The notes under the pieces were generated by a model. The model made no database searches. It was not told the origin of the DNA and saw nothing but the letters and a program-made list of their open reading frames with translations. A DNA stretch of 64,000 bases from Symbiodinium natans (lineage: Eukaryota > Sar > Dinophyceae > Suessiales > Symbiodiniaceae): NCBI GenBank assembly GCA_905221605.1, contig CAJNDS010002270.1:248001-312000 (forward strand). Direction: 5' to 3'. Position numbers and translations under genes: made by a program. This document shows, in pieces, positions 41,201-48,364 of the stretch (position 1 is the stretch's first letter; every line of letters begins with the position of its first letter).

Positions 41201-44200
41201 GTACCCCTAAACTCTCAACCCTAACCCCTAAGCCCTAAACCCTAGACGGTAAACCCTAAGCTTCTAATCCGATCTTGTAGTTCGGATCCCGATGGAACCT
41301 GATTTAACGCAAGCTTGATTCCACAGAGGAAAGGGCACCCATCTCTCGTGGGGCACAGGATTGCCCCTAAAGTGGTTTGGGTTTTTTTGGTTTTGGGTTT
41401 TTAGGGTTTTAGGGTTTCAGGGATTTAGGGTTTACGGTTCAGGGTTTAGGGATGTTAGGATCCGTGAGCTAGTTTGCCAGCTGCGCGGGTAACTAGGGGA
41501 GGCAGGCATTGTAGACGTTCGGGTGGAATTCGGGTTTCGGGCAACGGACCCCTAAACCAGGGTCCTGGGATGTGGGGCTCCCTCTAAAAATAGGGTGATT
41601 TTTCATATCGCGCGCACTACACCTGAGCAAGTCTTTCTTGAGGTTTCTCCACAAGGCGTGTACAAGACCCTGCGCCCCAAACCAAACCCTCAACTCCTCA
41701 ACCCTTGGGAGTTTGGGCATGCGGGTCTCTTCTAGGGATCTTCCTCAATACTCGAAGGGTGTTGTCGATAAAGGTTCTGAAGTATGGGCCATGGGGGGTT
41801 GTATATATATATATATAAGGGGTATGTAAGGGATCCTAAACCCTAAACCCCAAATTTAAACTTAAACCCTAAACCCTAAACCCTAAACCAATACTACATC
41901 CCTTCACAAGCCGTGCAGGGGATGGATCTGTCGTGACCTGGGGCAACCGTTGCGCAGACTGTGCTCTGGTCTGATAAGGTTTAGGGTGTAGGGTTTAGGG
42001 TTTAGGGTTTAGAGTTTAGGGTTTAGGGTTTAGGGTTTCGGGTTTAGGGTTTAGGGTTTAGGGTTCAGGGTTTAGGGGCCTAGGGTCCAGGGCCTAATTA
42101 GGGTTTGGGGTTTGGGTTTTGGGTTTTGGGGTTTGAGGTTTCTAGAGCTGAATCTAGGGTGTAGGGCTCAATGTCAGGGTGTTAAATCTTCAACGGTTTC
42201 AGAGGTGTTCGGCTCGTGGGGGCACCATGTCGTTTGGGACTTTTGGGGTTTGTATGATGTCCGGCTAATGAGTTCTGTTCTGGAGGGCTGCCCCCCTTCC
42301 CTCCCCAAGCACAAGCACGCCTCAAGAGCCCACAAGCTTTCTTCTATAGATTTCCTCAGAATGGAAGCCTATCAAAAAGTAGATTGTTTTTCCTTGAGGT
42401 GCAGTTATGATCATGACTTGTACAAATGCCGCTTGGCGCCCTCCCCCCGCACCGCTACCCTGCCCCCTCGGCCCTAAACCCCAAAGCTCTCACCCCCTAA
42501 AACCCTACACCCCTAAAACGCCCAAACCCGCCACCAAAGGTCGTCCTGTCCAAGACAAGCTGACGAAGGTGCTGGAGTTTGGGATTTAGGGTTTAGGGTT
42601 TAGGATTTGGAGGGTTCAGGATTTGGGGTTTAGGGTTTGGGGTTTGGGGTTTAGGGAGGTGCAACAGATCCAATCTTCGAGCCACGCCTTTGCCGCTCTT
42701 CTGGCCGCTGCCTGGCTTTCGTTGCGACCGCTTGCTTAAGGTGTGGTCTAGGGTTTAGGGTTTAGGGTTTAGGGTTTAGGGTTTAGGGTTTAGGGTTTAG
42801 GGTTTAGGGTTTAGGGTTTAGGGTTTAGGATGTAAGGGCACCCCAACTCTACTTTTGGGTGGGCGCAAGGCCTCTGTCAGTTGGCAATGTAGGGAACCAT
42901 AGGTACCCCTTTTTTCGGGGCTATGTTGGGGTACCTATTGGGATGTCCCCCGTTATACTAACCGTCCTAAATAGGGATTATAGTACCCCCTATATGGACT
43001 GTTTGAAAAAGCGGGGGAACATCCCAAGGTATCTAATTCCTCAATTCCTTACTTTACGCAGAACCAGTACGTTTATTCACATCAACCCTAAACCCTAAAC
43101 CCTAAACCCTAAACCCCAAACCCCAAAACCCTAACCTCTGAGTTGAAAGCCTCGCGTCTGTTTGCGCCCAGGATGGATCCGTGGTGACCTGGGGATCTTC
43201 TGACTCTGGGGGCGACAGCAGCACTGTGCAAGAGGAGCTGAAGAACGTGGTGCAGATCCAGTCGTCCGACGCTTGGGTTTAGGGTTTAGGGTTTGGGGTT
43301 TAGGGTTTAGGGTTTTAGGGTTTTAGGGTTTTAAGGTTTTAGGGTTTTAGGGTTTTAGGGTTTTTGGGTTTTTGGGTTTTTGGGTTTTACGGTTTTAGGG
43401 TTTTAGGTTTTTAGGGTTTTAGGGTTTTAGGGTTTTAGGGTTTTAGGGTTTTAGGGTTTTAGGGTTTTAGGGTTTTAGGGTTTTAGGGTTTTAGGGTTTT
43501 AGGGTTTAAAGCTAAGGGTTTAGGGTGTAGGGTTTAGGGATCCAGTCGTCCGACGCTTGGATATGCGAAGTTCAGACATTCAGGGGTTCCTTGCGGTCTA
43601 ACTGAACCATAAGAGGTTTATGGTTCATATCTATATTTAGATGTATGTACTTATATATATATATATACCTTAATTATTCGGCAAGCATTGTAGTCGTATA
43701 GGTACATAGTCCAAACTTCAGGATTCGTGTGGTCACTAAGGTCTAATTCAGGGGTTCAGGTGCGTGTTTTGATCGGCTCCGGGAGAAGGATTTAGGGGCC
43801 GTTTAGGGTTTAGGGTTTAGGGTTTAGGGTCCAAGGACAAAGCGTTTGCTGCACTCTTGTCCGACGGCTCTGTCGTCGCTTGGGGTGACTCCGCCCACGG
43901 CGGCGACAGTCGTGCTGTGCAACACCAACTGAAGCTTGCCTCAGAGACTACATTAGGGTTTAGGGTTTAGGGTTTAGGGTCTAGGGTTTAGGGTTTAGGG
44001 TTACATGGTCAGTTCTCAAAATGATGGTCCCTTTTGGGTTCCCTAAATACTAGACTAGGGCCCGCCGTATGATAAGGACCCTCCCGTTGCACCTGAAGCC
44101 TTAACCCTTAAGGCACGGGTTTAGGGTTTAGGGTTTCGGGTTTCGGGTTTAGGGTTTAGGTTTTAGGGTTTAGGGTTTAGGGTTTAGGGTTAGTATGTTA

Positions 44201-45918
44201 CCCAAAATTCCCTTTTAATACTACCCACTACTCCCTACGGCTCCCTAAGCTTCCCTAAGGATGCCTAGGCACCTACCCCCATGAACCTCCCCTCCCCTGA
44301 GAACCCCATTGAACTCAGAGACGAAATGAACCCCAAGATTGGGATCATGTGCCTATACTACTAGGAGTTACTAGAATCCCCCTTTTGTATGCGAACCACA
44401 AACCTTTCAACGTTCATTTAGTCCACAGGCTGGGTTTCGACCTTGAGTTTAGGGTTTAGGGCCAGTTTGGGGCTTTAAGCTCAATTTCACTTGTCTTGGA
44501 TCCCGAGAAAGTAGCTGAGGAAGGGAGTGCAGCAGATTTCGGCCTCCCCCCGGGCTTTCGCTGCAGTTCTGAGCAACGGATCTGTGGTGACCTGGGGTGA
44601 GGATGGTATCTGCCGGGACTGCAGTGCGATCCAACATGAGCTGCAGAACGTCCAACACATCCAAGCTTGTGGCCAGGATGCACAGTAGTACCCTTAATTC
44701 TGCCCTTTTGTGCAGAAGGTTAGGTTCCCCCATAAACGGCACCCTAAACCCTAATCCTAAACCCTAAACCCTAAACCCCTTTGTATTCCTAGGTTGCCTG
44801 GGCAACCGAGGTGACGAGGCTTTTGCAGCCATCCGTGAGGATGCCTGCCTGGAATGACAGGTTGAAAGCATGAGGGGGTTTAGGGTTTAGGGTTTAGGGC
44901 TTAGGGTTTAGGGCTTAGGGCTTAGGGCTTAGGGCTTAGGGCTTGGGGTCTAGGGTTTAGGGTTTAGAGTTTAGGGTTTAGGGGCGACGGGGGGGAGGGA
45001 GGGCGGCGGGGGGGGATTCAAATCAATCGCTTTTTCAGATCGTGCCCGAAACTCTGCGAGAAGCACCCCAGCCCAGAAATCAACCCATAATGTCCCTAAA
45101 CCCTAATGTTAAGGTCGCTTCAATAAACCCCCCCCCCCCCCCCGGATTTGTTCCGGCGCTGGGTCCAAACAAACTTTGAAAGGGGTCGGGGTGGTAATAG
45201 TAAAGGGGGGGGGATGGGCTGGGTCTGGATTGCTGTCAGTAAGTAGCCAAAGAGGCTTGCTGATGGAAGAGAGTCCCAGACCGGCATCGCCCCGTTCGCC
45301 GGACTTTATTAATGTCACCCTTTATTATTACGATTTCGAGGCCTCGTGGGGGGTAGCCTTGGCGGATTTGTTCGGGAGCTGTTTTTTAGAAGGATTTTAA
45401 GAAGAAATCGATGCTTTTCGGTCAGCCACGAAGATCAGGATTTCTGAGCCTGGAGCCGGTTCAAGAGATCGGCAAAATGAAGCTGTGTGGTCTCGGCCTC
45501 GAGTGAAAAGAGGAGTACTCTCGGAAGCACATTTGGGAAATTCTCCCGGAAAAGTTTCCACTATTACCACCCGTTTTTTGATTACGACCCCCCTCAAAAT
45601 GGGGTTTAGGGTTCGGGGCAGCCTAACATAATGGAAACTGTTCATGAAACAAACTTTTGGGCAAAAATCCCGGCCGGAAAAGTTGCCACTATTGACACCC
45701 GGTTTATAAAGGTGACCCTAACATTAAACCCTAAACCCTAAACCCTAAACCCTAAACCCTAAACCCTAAACCCTAAACCCTAAACCCTAAACCCTAAACC
45801 CTAAACCCTGAGTTGAAAGCCTCGCCTCTAGGATGGATCCGTGGTGACTTGGGGTGAGCCTGCAGCGGGCGGTGACAGCAGCAGTGCGCTGGACCGACTG
45901 CGGGGTCTCGCGCCTTAG
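35102..45918 (+). CDS. RCC1-like repeat protein with N-terminal ubiquitin-like domain (whole gene span)
   Basis: Seventeen or so exons over 10.8 kb encode a ubiquitin-like domain followed by at least seven complete or partial repeats of about 50 residues: AFAA[IV]L.DGSVVTWG....GGDSSAVQ..L.NVQ.IQ. Such repeats resemble RCC1 beta-propeller blades, often annotated as HERC-type proteins in dinoflagellates; a biochemical role is not inferable here. Introns use GT, GC and GA donors and are filled with telomere-like arrays and MITEs. Missing half-repeats near 40.2-42.6 kb leave it open whether one intact gene or tandem partial copies are present. Confidence 0.7.
35415..35486 (+). CDS. RCC1-like gene exon 2: ubiquitin-like domain
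   Basis: Acceptor TTGCGGCAG|G, frame ESLGHRAWSALGVGRGRLFD then SSGR. The ALGVGRGRL core is characteristic of the family. It ends at a GC donor (CGA|GCTGCT); the join with exon 3 gives SSGR-ALDARA in phase 0. Confidence 0.75.
35520..35657 (+). repeat. TTTAGGG array in RCC1-like intron 2
   Basis: About 19 tandem TTTAGGG units shortly after the exon 2 donor; a CCCTAAA array (35770-35847) precedes exon 3. The intron therefore carries G-rich repeats at its start and C-rich repeats at its end. Confidence 0.95.
35860..35940 (+). CDS. RCC1-like gene exon 3: end of ubiquitin-like domain
   Basis: Acceptor AGCGCCCAG|G, frame ALDARAPISECGLQDGDVLT then LHLGRVQ, GT donor (CAG|GTCCGG). The LQDGDVLTLH segment is a standard ubiquitin-like feature. 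Phase 0 on both sides; continues directly as VQ-VAASFRA in exon 4. Confidence 0.8.
36281..36388 (-). repeat. CCCGAAA/CCCTAAA array bounded by 12-bp direct repeats
   Basis: Seven CCCGAAA units followed by eight CCCTAAA units. The flanks CCAGGTAGCGGC at 36269-36280 and 36389-36400 are identical. The right copy is the working acceptor and first codons of exon 4; the left copy looks like the former exon border. Confidence 0.85.
36393..36512 (+). CDS. RCC1-like gene exon 4: first repeat
   Basis: Frame VAASFRAAAAVLGDGSVATW then GDANFGGDSRAVQHQLRNVQ. It holds the DGSV.TWG turn and GGDS motif of an RCC1-like blade. It ends at a GA donor (CAG|GAGCAG), because joining to exon 5 as NVQ-EIKAS restores repeat spacing. 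A GT alternative at 36520 would add residues and break phase. Confidence 0.85.
36521..36625 (+). repeat. TTTAGGG array after exon 4
   Basis: Fourteen or so TTTAGGG units just downstream of the exon 4 donor; CCCTAAA units precede exon 5 at 36835-36893. Confidence 0.95.
36901..37013 (+). CDS. RCC1-like gene exon 5: second repeat
   Basis: Acceptor CCCACAAG|G, frame EIKASFCSFAAILHDGSVVT then WGDEYAGGDSSAVQRRL and part of a lysine codon. A GA donor (CTGAA|GACTCT) joins exon 6 to give RRL-K-NVQHIQ, exactly the repeat consensus. Confidence 0.85.
37231..37391. mobile_element. Palindromic element, CTTGAAGG family (diverged copy)
   Basis: The right end GTACCCTGAACCTCCAAG and inner TATAAGTACAGTTAT match the element at 62309. 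The left half is partly replaced by a TTTAGGG-type run. Confidence 0.5.
37441..37545. mobile_element. MITE-like element, TTGGGATG family (copy 4)
   Basis: Left end TTGGGATGTTCCCCATTATA and interior AGCAGTCCTTAATG; the right part AGGACTGTCAGTATAAGC then GGGGGAACA is complementary, with a decayed terminus. Confidence 0.7.
38162..38236. repeat. CT microsatellite
   Basis: Runs of CT interrupted by TTG and TTTCT. Gives an artefactual Ser/Leu repeat. Confidence 0.95.
38533..38660 (+). CDS. RCC1-like gene exon 6: repeat
   Basis: Acceptor GTCCTAAG|G, frame NVQHIQATERAFAAVLGDGS then VVTWGDVDSGGDSSRVRYRL. It ends at a GC donor (CTTG|GCTGTC), which keeps phase with exon 7. Full repeat unit with all landmarks. 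Confidence 0.8.
38846..38950 (+). repeat. TTTAGGG array in the RCC1-like gene
   Basis: Fifteen TTTAGGG units in the intron between exons 6 and 7. Confidence 0.95.
39071..39223 (+). CDS. RCC1-like gene exon 7: repeat
   Basis: Strong acceptor TATTCTTGCAG. Frame APKKLQIKLITCTGDLRDDV then LQIQASNNAFAAIRIDGSVV and CWGFANEGGDS. The GT donor (AGCA|GTGCCT) joins exon 8 to give GGDSSAVQDEL. The first 48 bases could instead be intron, if CCTAAG|G at 39120 is the acceptor. Confidence 0.8.
39536..39582 (+). CDS. RCC1-like gene exon 8
   Basis: Acceptor GCTTAAG|G, frame AVQDELQDVQEIQST, GA donor (ACA|GACGCTTGG). The join with exon 9 gives IQST-ERAFAAL, matching exon 6 (IQATERAFAAV). Confidence 0.8.
39782..40013 (-). 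repeat. CCCTAAA / CCCTAAG composite array
   Basis: CCCTAAA units, then about ten CCCTAAG, then CCCTAAA again, ending shortly before exon 9. The variant block has sharp edges. Confidence 0.95.
40055..40140 (+). CDS. RCC1-like gene exon 9: repeat
   Basis: Acceptor CGAACAAG|G, frame ERAFAALRSDGSVVAWGEAE then SGGNSGSI, GT donor GC|GTTTAGGG inside the telomere-like repeat. Confidence 0.8.
40571..40646 (+). CDS. Exon candidate inside the RCC1-like gene, not a repeat unit
   Basis: Acceptor ACCCTTGCAG|G, frame ASDLEFMASGLAGSAQASSI then SSLQP, donor CTG|GTCCG. In the phase left by exon 9 it would read AHRIWSSWLQGLRVQ instead. It may be an alternative or unrelated exon. Confidence 0.35.
40900..41169 (-). 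CDS. Minus-strand open frame, unknown protein
   Basis: Ninety codons from ATG (complement of 41167-41169) to stop, free of telomere-like repeats: MSNKSRTSLVWPRKSAKWIE, then SLVAEFISPRPQQKMYTFSS and a Lys/Cys-containing part. Composition is natural. It sits inside a + strand gene's intron, and no splice sites were assigned. It may be a remnant of a mobile element. Confidence 0.35.
   Translation of the reverse strand: MSNKSRTSLVWPRKSAKWIESLVAEFISPRPQQKMYTFSSIGDKSIPKKCKKCTHSAAKNLLHACQLIPHRLTWVELRVSDSDDRWARL
41329..41370 (+). CDS. Small terminal exon candidate
   Basis: Acceptor TTCCACAGAG|G, frame ERAPISRGAQDCP and TAA. It lies within the RCC1-like gene span but lacks the repeat motifs. Confidence 0.3.
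   Translation, partial: ERAPISRGAQDCP
41919..41968 (+). CDS. RCC1-like gene exon: partial repeat
   Basis: Acceptor AGCCGTGCAG|G, frame DGSVVTWGNRCADCAL, donor GTCTGA. It carries only the DGSVVTWG half; an upstream partner ending in AFAAI-type sequence was not found, so the unit is incomplete or decayed. Confidence 0.65.
42659..42706 (+). CDS. RCC1-like gene exon
   Basis: Acceptor TTAGGGAG|G, frame VQQIQSSSHAFAALLA, GC donor (GCC|GCTGCC). The join to the next exon gives ALLA-DGSVVTWG. Confidence 0.75.
42750..42830 (+). repeat. TTTAGGG array in the RCC1-like gene
   Basis: Eleven or so units shortly after the preceding donor. Confidence 0.95.
42938..43027. mobile_element. MITE-like element, TTGGGATG family (copy 5), target duplication
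   Basis: Ends TTGGGATGTCCCCC and GGGGGAACATCCCAA. The 8-bp flanks GGTACCTA and GGTATCTA match at 7 of 8 positions. It lies in an intron of the RCC1-like gene. Confidence 0.8.
43172..43267 (+). CDS. RCC1-like gene exon: repeat
   Basis: Acceptor TTGCGCCCAG|G, frame DGSVVTWGSSDSGGDSSTVQ then EELKNVVQIQSS, GA donor (TCC|GACGCTTGG). The join to the exon at 43836 reads IQSS-DKAFAAL. The exon end and donor are duplicated at 43539-43560. Confidence 0.8.
43255..43560. repeat. TTTTAGGG array between 22-bp direct repeats
   Basis: A perfect 22-bp repeat occurs at 43255-43276 and 43539-43560 (starting GATCCAGTCG, ending ACGCTTGG). Between lie 262 bp of TTTAGGG and TTTTAGGG units. The left copy spans the exon end and GA donor; the right copy is inside the intron. 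Confidence 0.9.
43836..43933 (+). CDS. RCC1-like gene exon: repeat
   Basis: Acceptor GGTCCAAG|G, frame DKAFAALLSDGSVVAWGDSA then HGGDSRAVQHQL. A GC donor (CTGAA|GCTTGC) is preferred because it ends on the lysine codon, as in exon 5. Confidence 0.8.
44520..44668 (+). CDS. RCC1-like gene exon: repeat
   Basis: Frame KGVQQISASPRAFAAVLSNG then SVVTWGEDGICRDCSAIQHE and LQNVQHIQA. The acceptor is either GCTGAG|G or GAGGAAG|G six bases apart. GT donor (GCTT|GTGGCC) joins the next exon as IQAC-DEAFAAI. Confidence 0.8.
44811..44839 (+). CDS. RCC1-like gene micro-exon
   Basis: Acceptor CAACCGAG|G, frame DEAFAAIRE, GA donor (GAG|GATGCC). The join to the following exon gives AIRE-DGSVVTWG. Only 29 bp, but phase and consensus agree on both sides. 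Confidence 0.75.
45104..45726. mobile_element. 623-bp inverted-repeat element inserted in telomere-like repeats
   Basis: Left end TAATGTTAAGGTCGCTTCAA and right end TTGACACCCGG...GGTGACCCTAACATTA are largely complementary over the outer 26 bp. It is flanked on both sides by CCCTAAA units. The interior repeats GGAAAAGTTNCCACTATT twice and carries C and G runs; no transposase. A smaller relative is at 53416. Confidence 0.65.
45832..45918 (+). CDS. RCC1-like gene last recognised exon
   Basis: Acceptor GCCTCTAG|G, frame DGSVVTWGEPAAGGDSSSAL then DRLRGLAP and TAG. A GT donor at 45905 is also possible. The last 18 bp of the intron (CTGAGTTGAAAGCCTCGC) and the first exon bases repeat those at 43138-43190, so this exon arose by duplication of that one. 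A possible continuation (VIQSPEPLQLSKKN) lies at 46039. Confidence 0.75.
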   Translation, partial: DGSVVTWGEPAAGGDSSSALDRLRGLAP

Positions 45919-46799
45919 GATGCTAGGTTTAGGGCTTATAGGGTTTAGGGTTTAGGGCTTAGGGCTTAGGGTTTAGGGTTTAGGGTTTAGGGTTTTGAAA
46001 TTTAGGTTTTAGGGTTTAACGACTTATAGGGTTTAGGGTCATCCAAAGCCCCGAGCCGCTGCAGCTGTCAAAAAAGAACCTTGCGGCTTCGGGTTGGCGG
46101 GTTTTGGGCCCTAAACCCTAAACCCTCAACCTTAAACCCTAAATCTTAAACCCTAAGCCGTAGGTTTTAGGTGGGGGTTTTAGCATTTGCGGTTTTGAGG
46201 CTTTCGGGTTTCAGGGTTTGGGGTTTTGGGCCGTGCGGACTACATGAACCTTGAGGGGTTTATATGATGGTTCATATTTTGGGTTTAGGGTTTCGGGTTT
46301 AGGGGAAAAGGCACATGACCCCAAATTAGTGTTCGTTTGGTCGCGTTTATTTTGTCTTTATGATAAGGTGTAGTTCTGACGTTCTGCCCTGGATCCTTTT
46401 TCTTTTTGGTCATGGGCAACAAGGTGTCGTTGTATGTTTTGGCCCTTTCGGGGTGTGTAGAGAGGGGTCTTGTCAAGCGGCTTCGGGTCTCCTATTGAGG
46501 ACTTAGGGGTTCTGGTTGAGTGCCCTTCTTGGTACTCTGAAGCTTCACAAAGATACGCGCGTTTAGGGTTTAATAGCCCTAAACCTAAACCCTAAATCCT
46601 AGACCCTCAGCCCTACACCCTAGCCCTAAACCCTAGGCATTATGCGTAGGGTTTGGGTGTAGGGCTTCAAAACCTCGAACCTTCAACATCTTCTCACGCA
46701 AGCCCTGTACCCTGGAAGGCCCGCAAAGCCTGCACGCCACGTACGCGCTAAAAACCCCAAAGCCCCCAAAACCCGAAGGAAGCCCCATCCCCATACACC

Positions 46800-46960
46800 C
46801 CACAACCTTCAAAACCCCCAAACCCCAAAACCCCAAAACCCCAAAACCCCAAAACCCCAAAACCCCAAAACCCCAAAGCCCCAAAGCCCCAAAACCCCAA
46901 AGCCCCCAGAGCCCCCAAAACCCCAAAGCCCCCAGAGCCCCCAACCCGAATCCACAGCTC
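46800..46960 (-). repeat. AAAACCCC / AAAGCCCC array
   Basis: About twenty octamer units. Gives an artefactual Gly/Phe/Trp-rich frame on the minus strand. Adjacent bases at 46961-47010 read MEARVKVLDLEAALPGMSC on the minus strand, which is coding-like but unsupported by splice sites. Confidence 0.85.
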
Positions 46961-47172
46961 ATTCCGGGCAATGCTGCCTCCAGGTCAAGCACCTTCACCC
47001 TGGCCTCCATCTTCGTTGTCTTGCAGTCGGAAACTCAGAATTGTGGTTTAGGGTTCAGGGTTTAGGGCTTCAGGGGTTTAGGGGTTTAGGGTTCACGGTC
47101 TAGGGTTTAGGGTTTAGGGTTGAGCTCAGCGTTTAGGGCCTGCTTGACGTCGGGCCTACAAGACCCCAAAAG

Positions 47173-47223
47173 GCTCCGCAAAGTTCGATCGGCCTTTGCC
47201 AGCTCTGGCTTCCCGAGCTGCAG
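47173..47223 (+). CDS. Small exon candidate
   Basis: Acceptor CCCCAAAAG|G, frame SAKFDRPLPALASRAA, donor GCAG|GTGTGG. Confidence 0.4.
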
Positions 47224-47459
47224 GTGTGGGCCCTGAAGTCAGCTCCCTTCTGAGGTTTAGGGCTTAGACTAAGGGCTTAAGGTTTAGGACTTAGGGTTTA
47301 GGGTCTAGGGTTTAGGGTTTAGGATTCACTGTTTAGGGTTAAGGGTCTAGGGGCGAGGCCCCTGAGGACTTGCAGGGCTCAGCGCTTGGGTTTAAGGCCG
47401 TCTAGAGCTTCAGTGGGGTTTCTAGGGTTTGTACCATGGGGCTTCGAGCGATTGTGTAG

Positions 47460-47489
47460 GGAGCTCTGCTGCCTCTTCAGCCTTCGCGA
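47460..47489 (+). CDS. Micro-exon candidate
   Basis: Acceptor ATTGTGTAG|G, frame SSAASSAFA, donor GCGA|GTGTTT. Confidence 0.3.
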
Positions 47490-47570
47490 GTGTTTGGGGT
47501 GTAGAGGGTTTAGGGTTTAGGGGTTCAGGGCTCCGCCCAAAACATCTCTAAAGAACCGAACCCCACCTAG

Positions 47571-47690
47571 ACCCTACTTGGGAGCCCCTTGTTGACTTAG
47601 TAAGTAGGGTTAGTAAGGTGGGTTATGGGGATTATAGCTGGCTTTCTAGGGGATACTAAGTCGACTTGCTAAGCCTACATGTGCCTCCCC
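47571..47690. mobile_element. Inverted-repeat element, TTGACTTAGTAAGTAGGG family
   Basis: TTGACTTAGTAAGTAGGGTT on one side is opposed by ACTAAGTCGACTTGCTAAGC on the other. Related pieces are at 23240, 53727 and 58898. Non-coding. Confidence 0.55.
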
Positions 47691-47694
47691 CTAG

Positions 47695-47738
47695 TGAGCC
47701 CTGACTTCCTCGCAACCCTGAAGCCTCCATCCGACAAG
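47695..47738 (+). CDS. Small exon with canonical donor
   Basis: Acceptor CTCCCCCTAG, frame SPDFLATLKPPSDK, donor AAG|GTACGC. A pyrimidine-rich tract precedes it. Confidence 0.55.
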
Positions 47739-47994
47739 GTACGCACGACATAAACCCTAAACCCTAAACCCTAAACCCTAAACCCTAAACCCCCAACCCA
47801 GGATCCCCCTGAACCCTCAAGGCCTGAAGCCCTAAAGCCTGCAACCCGAAACCCTAAAGTGCTCAGACGCGAGAAAGCTCCAACCCCAAGATGCGAAAAT
47901 CTTAAACCCCTGAAGCCCCAGAACCCTTAAACAACCCCTTAAATTTAAGAGCCTCCGGCTCAAGCCGCCGACCCCGCTGGAGCATAGTTGAGAG

Positions 47995-48067
47995 GTCTAA
48001 GCCCGCTCGCATGGTTCGAAGATCATCCCAGCCTGCTCGGCAGAGTTCTGTGAAACATTTGGCGGGG
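47995..48067 (+). CDS. Basic Ser/Arg-rich exon
   Basis: Acceptor GTTGAGAG|G, frame SKPARMVRRSSQPARQSSVK then HLAG, donor GGG|GTTGGG. Confidence 0.5.
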
Positions 48068-48089
48068 GTTGGGGGGCAAGCCAAAAAAA

Positions 48090-48097
48090 CGGGGGGG

Positions 48098-48154
<57 letters not shown>

Positions 48155-48169
48155 GGGGAGGGGGCGGGT

Positions 48170-48200
<31 letters not shown>

Positions 48201-48231
48201 GGGGGGGGGGGGGGGGGGGGGGGGGGGTGGG
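48090..48231 (+). repeat. Very long poly-G tract
   Basis: About 140 bp almost entirely G with a few A, T and C. With a poly-C run at 48334-48363 it encloses a 100-bp segment in inverted homopolymers. Length should be treated with caution. Confidence 0.9.
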
Positions 48232-48252
48232 GGAAACGCTGATTTTGCTGAG

Positions 48253-48332
48253 GGCGCCCCTACCCCCCTGTGCTGAACCGCCTGTTTACGCTGTGCGGGT
48301 GGCGCGGTCCTCCACGAAAAAATTGTGCACCG

Positions 48333-48333
<1 letters not shown>
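48253..48333 (+). CDS. Exon candidate between poly-G and poly-C
   Basis: Acceptor TTTGCTGAG|G, frame APLPPCAEPPVYAVRVARSS then TKKLCTD. No clear donor before the C run. Confidence 0.35.

Positions 48334-48364
<31 letters not shown>

Noticed and set aside
41493-41720. Minus-strand frame with LVHALWRNLKKDLLRCSARD
   Set aside because: Part looks coding, but no splice sites or neighbours support it, and it lies in an intron of a + gene; left out of the feature list.
46633-47010. 125-residue Gly/Phe/Trp-rich frame on the minus strand
   Set aside because: Nearly all of it is the octamer CCCCAAAA read as FGVLGFWG repeats. Only the first 20 or so residues look protein-like and they lack splice support.
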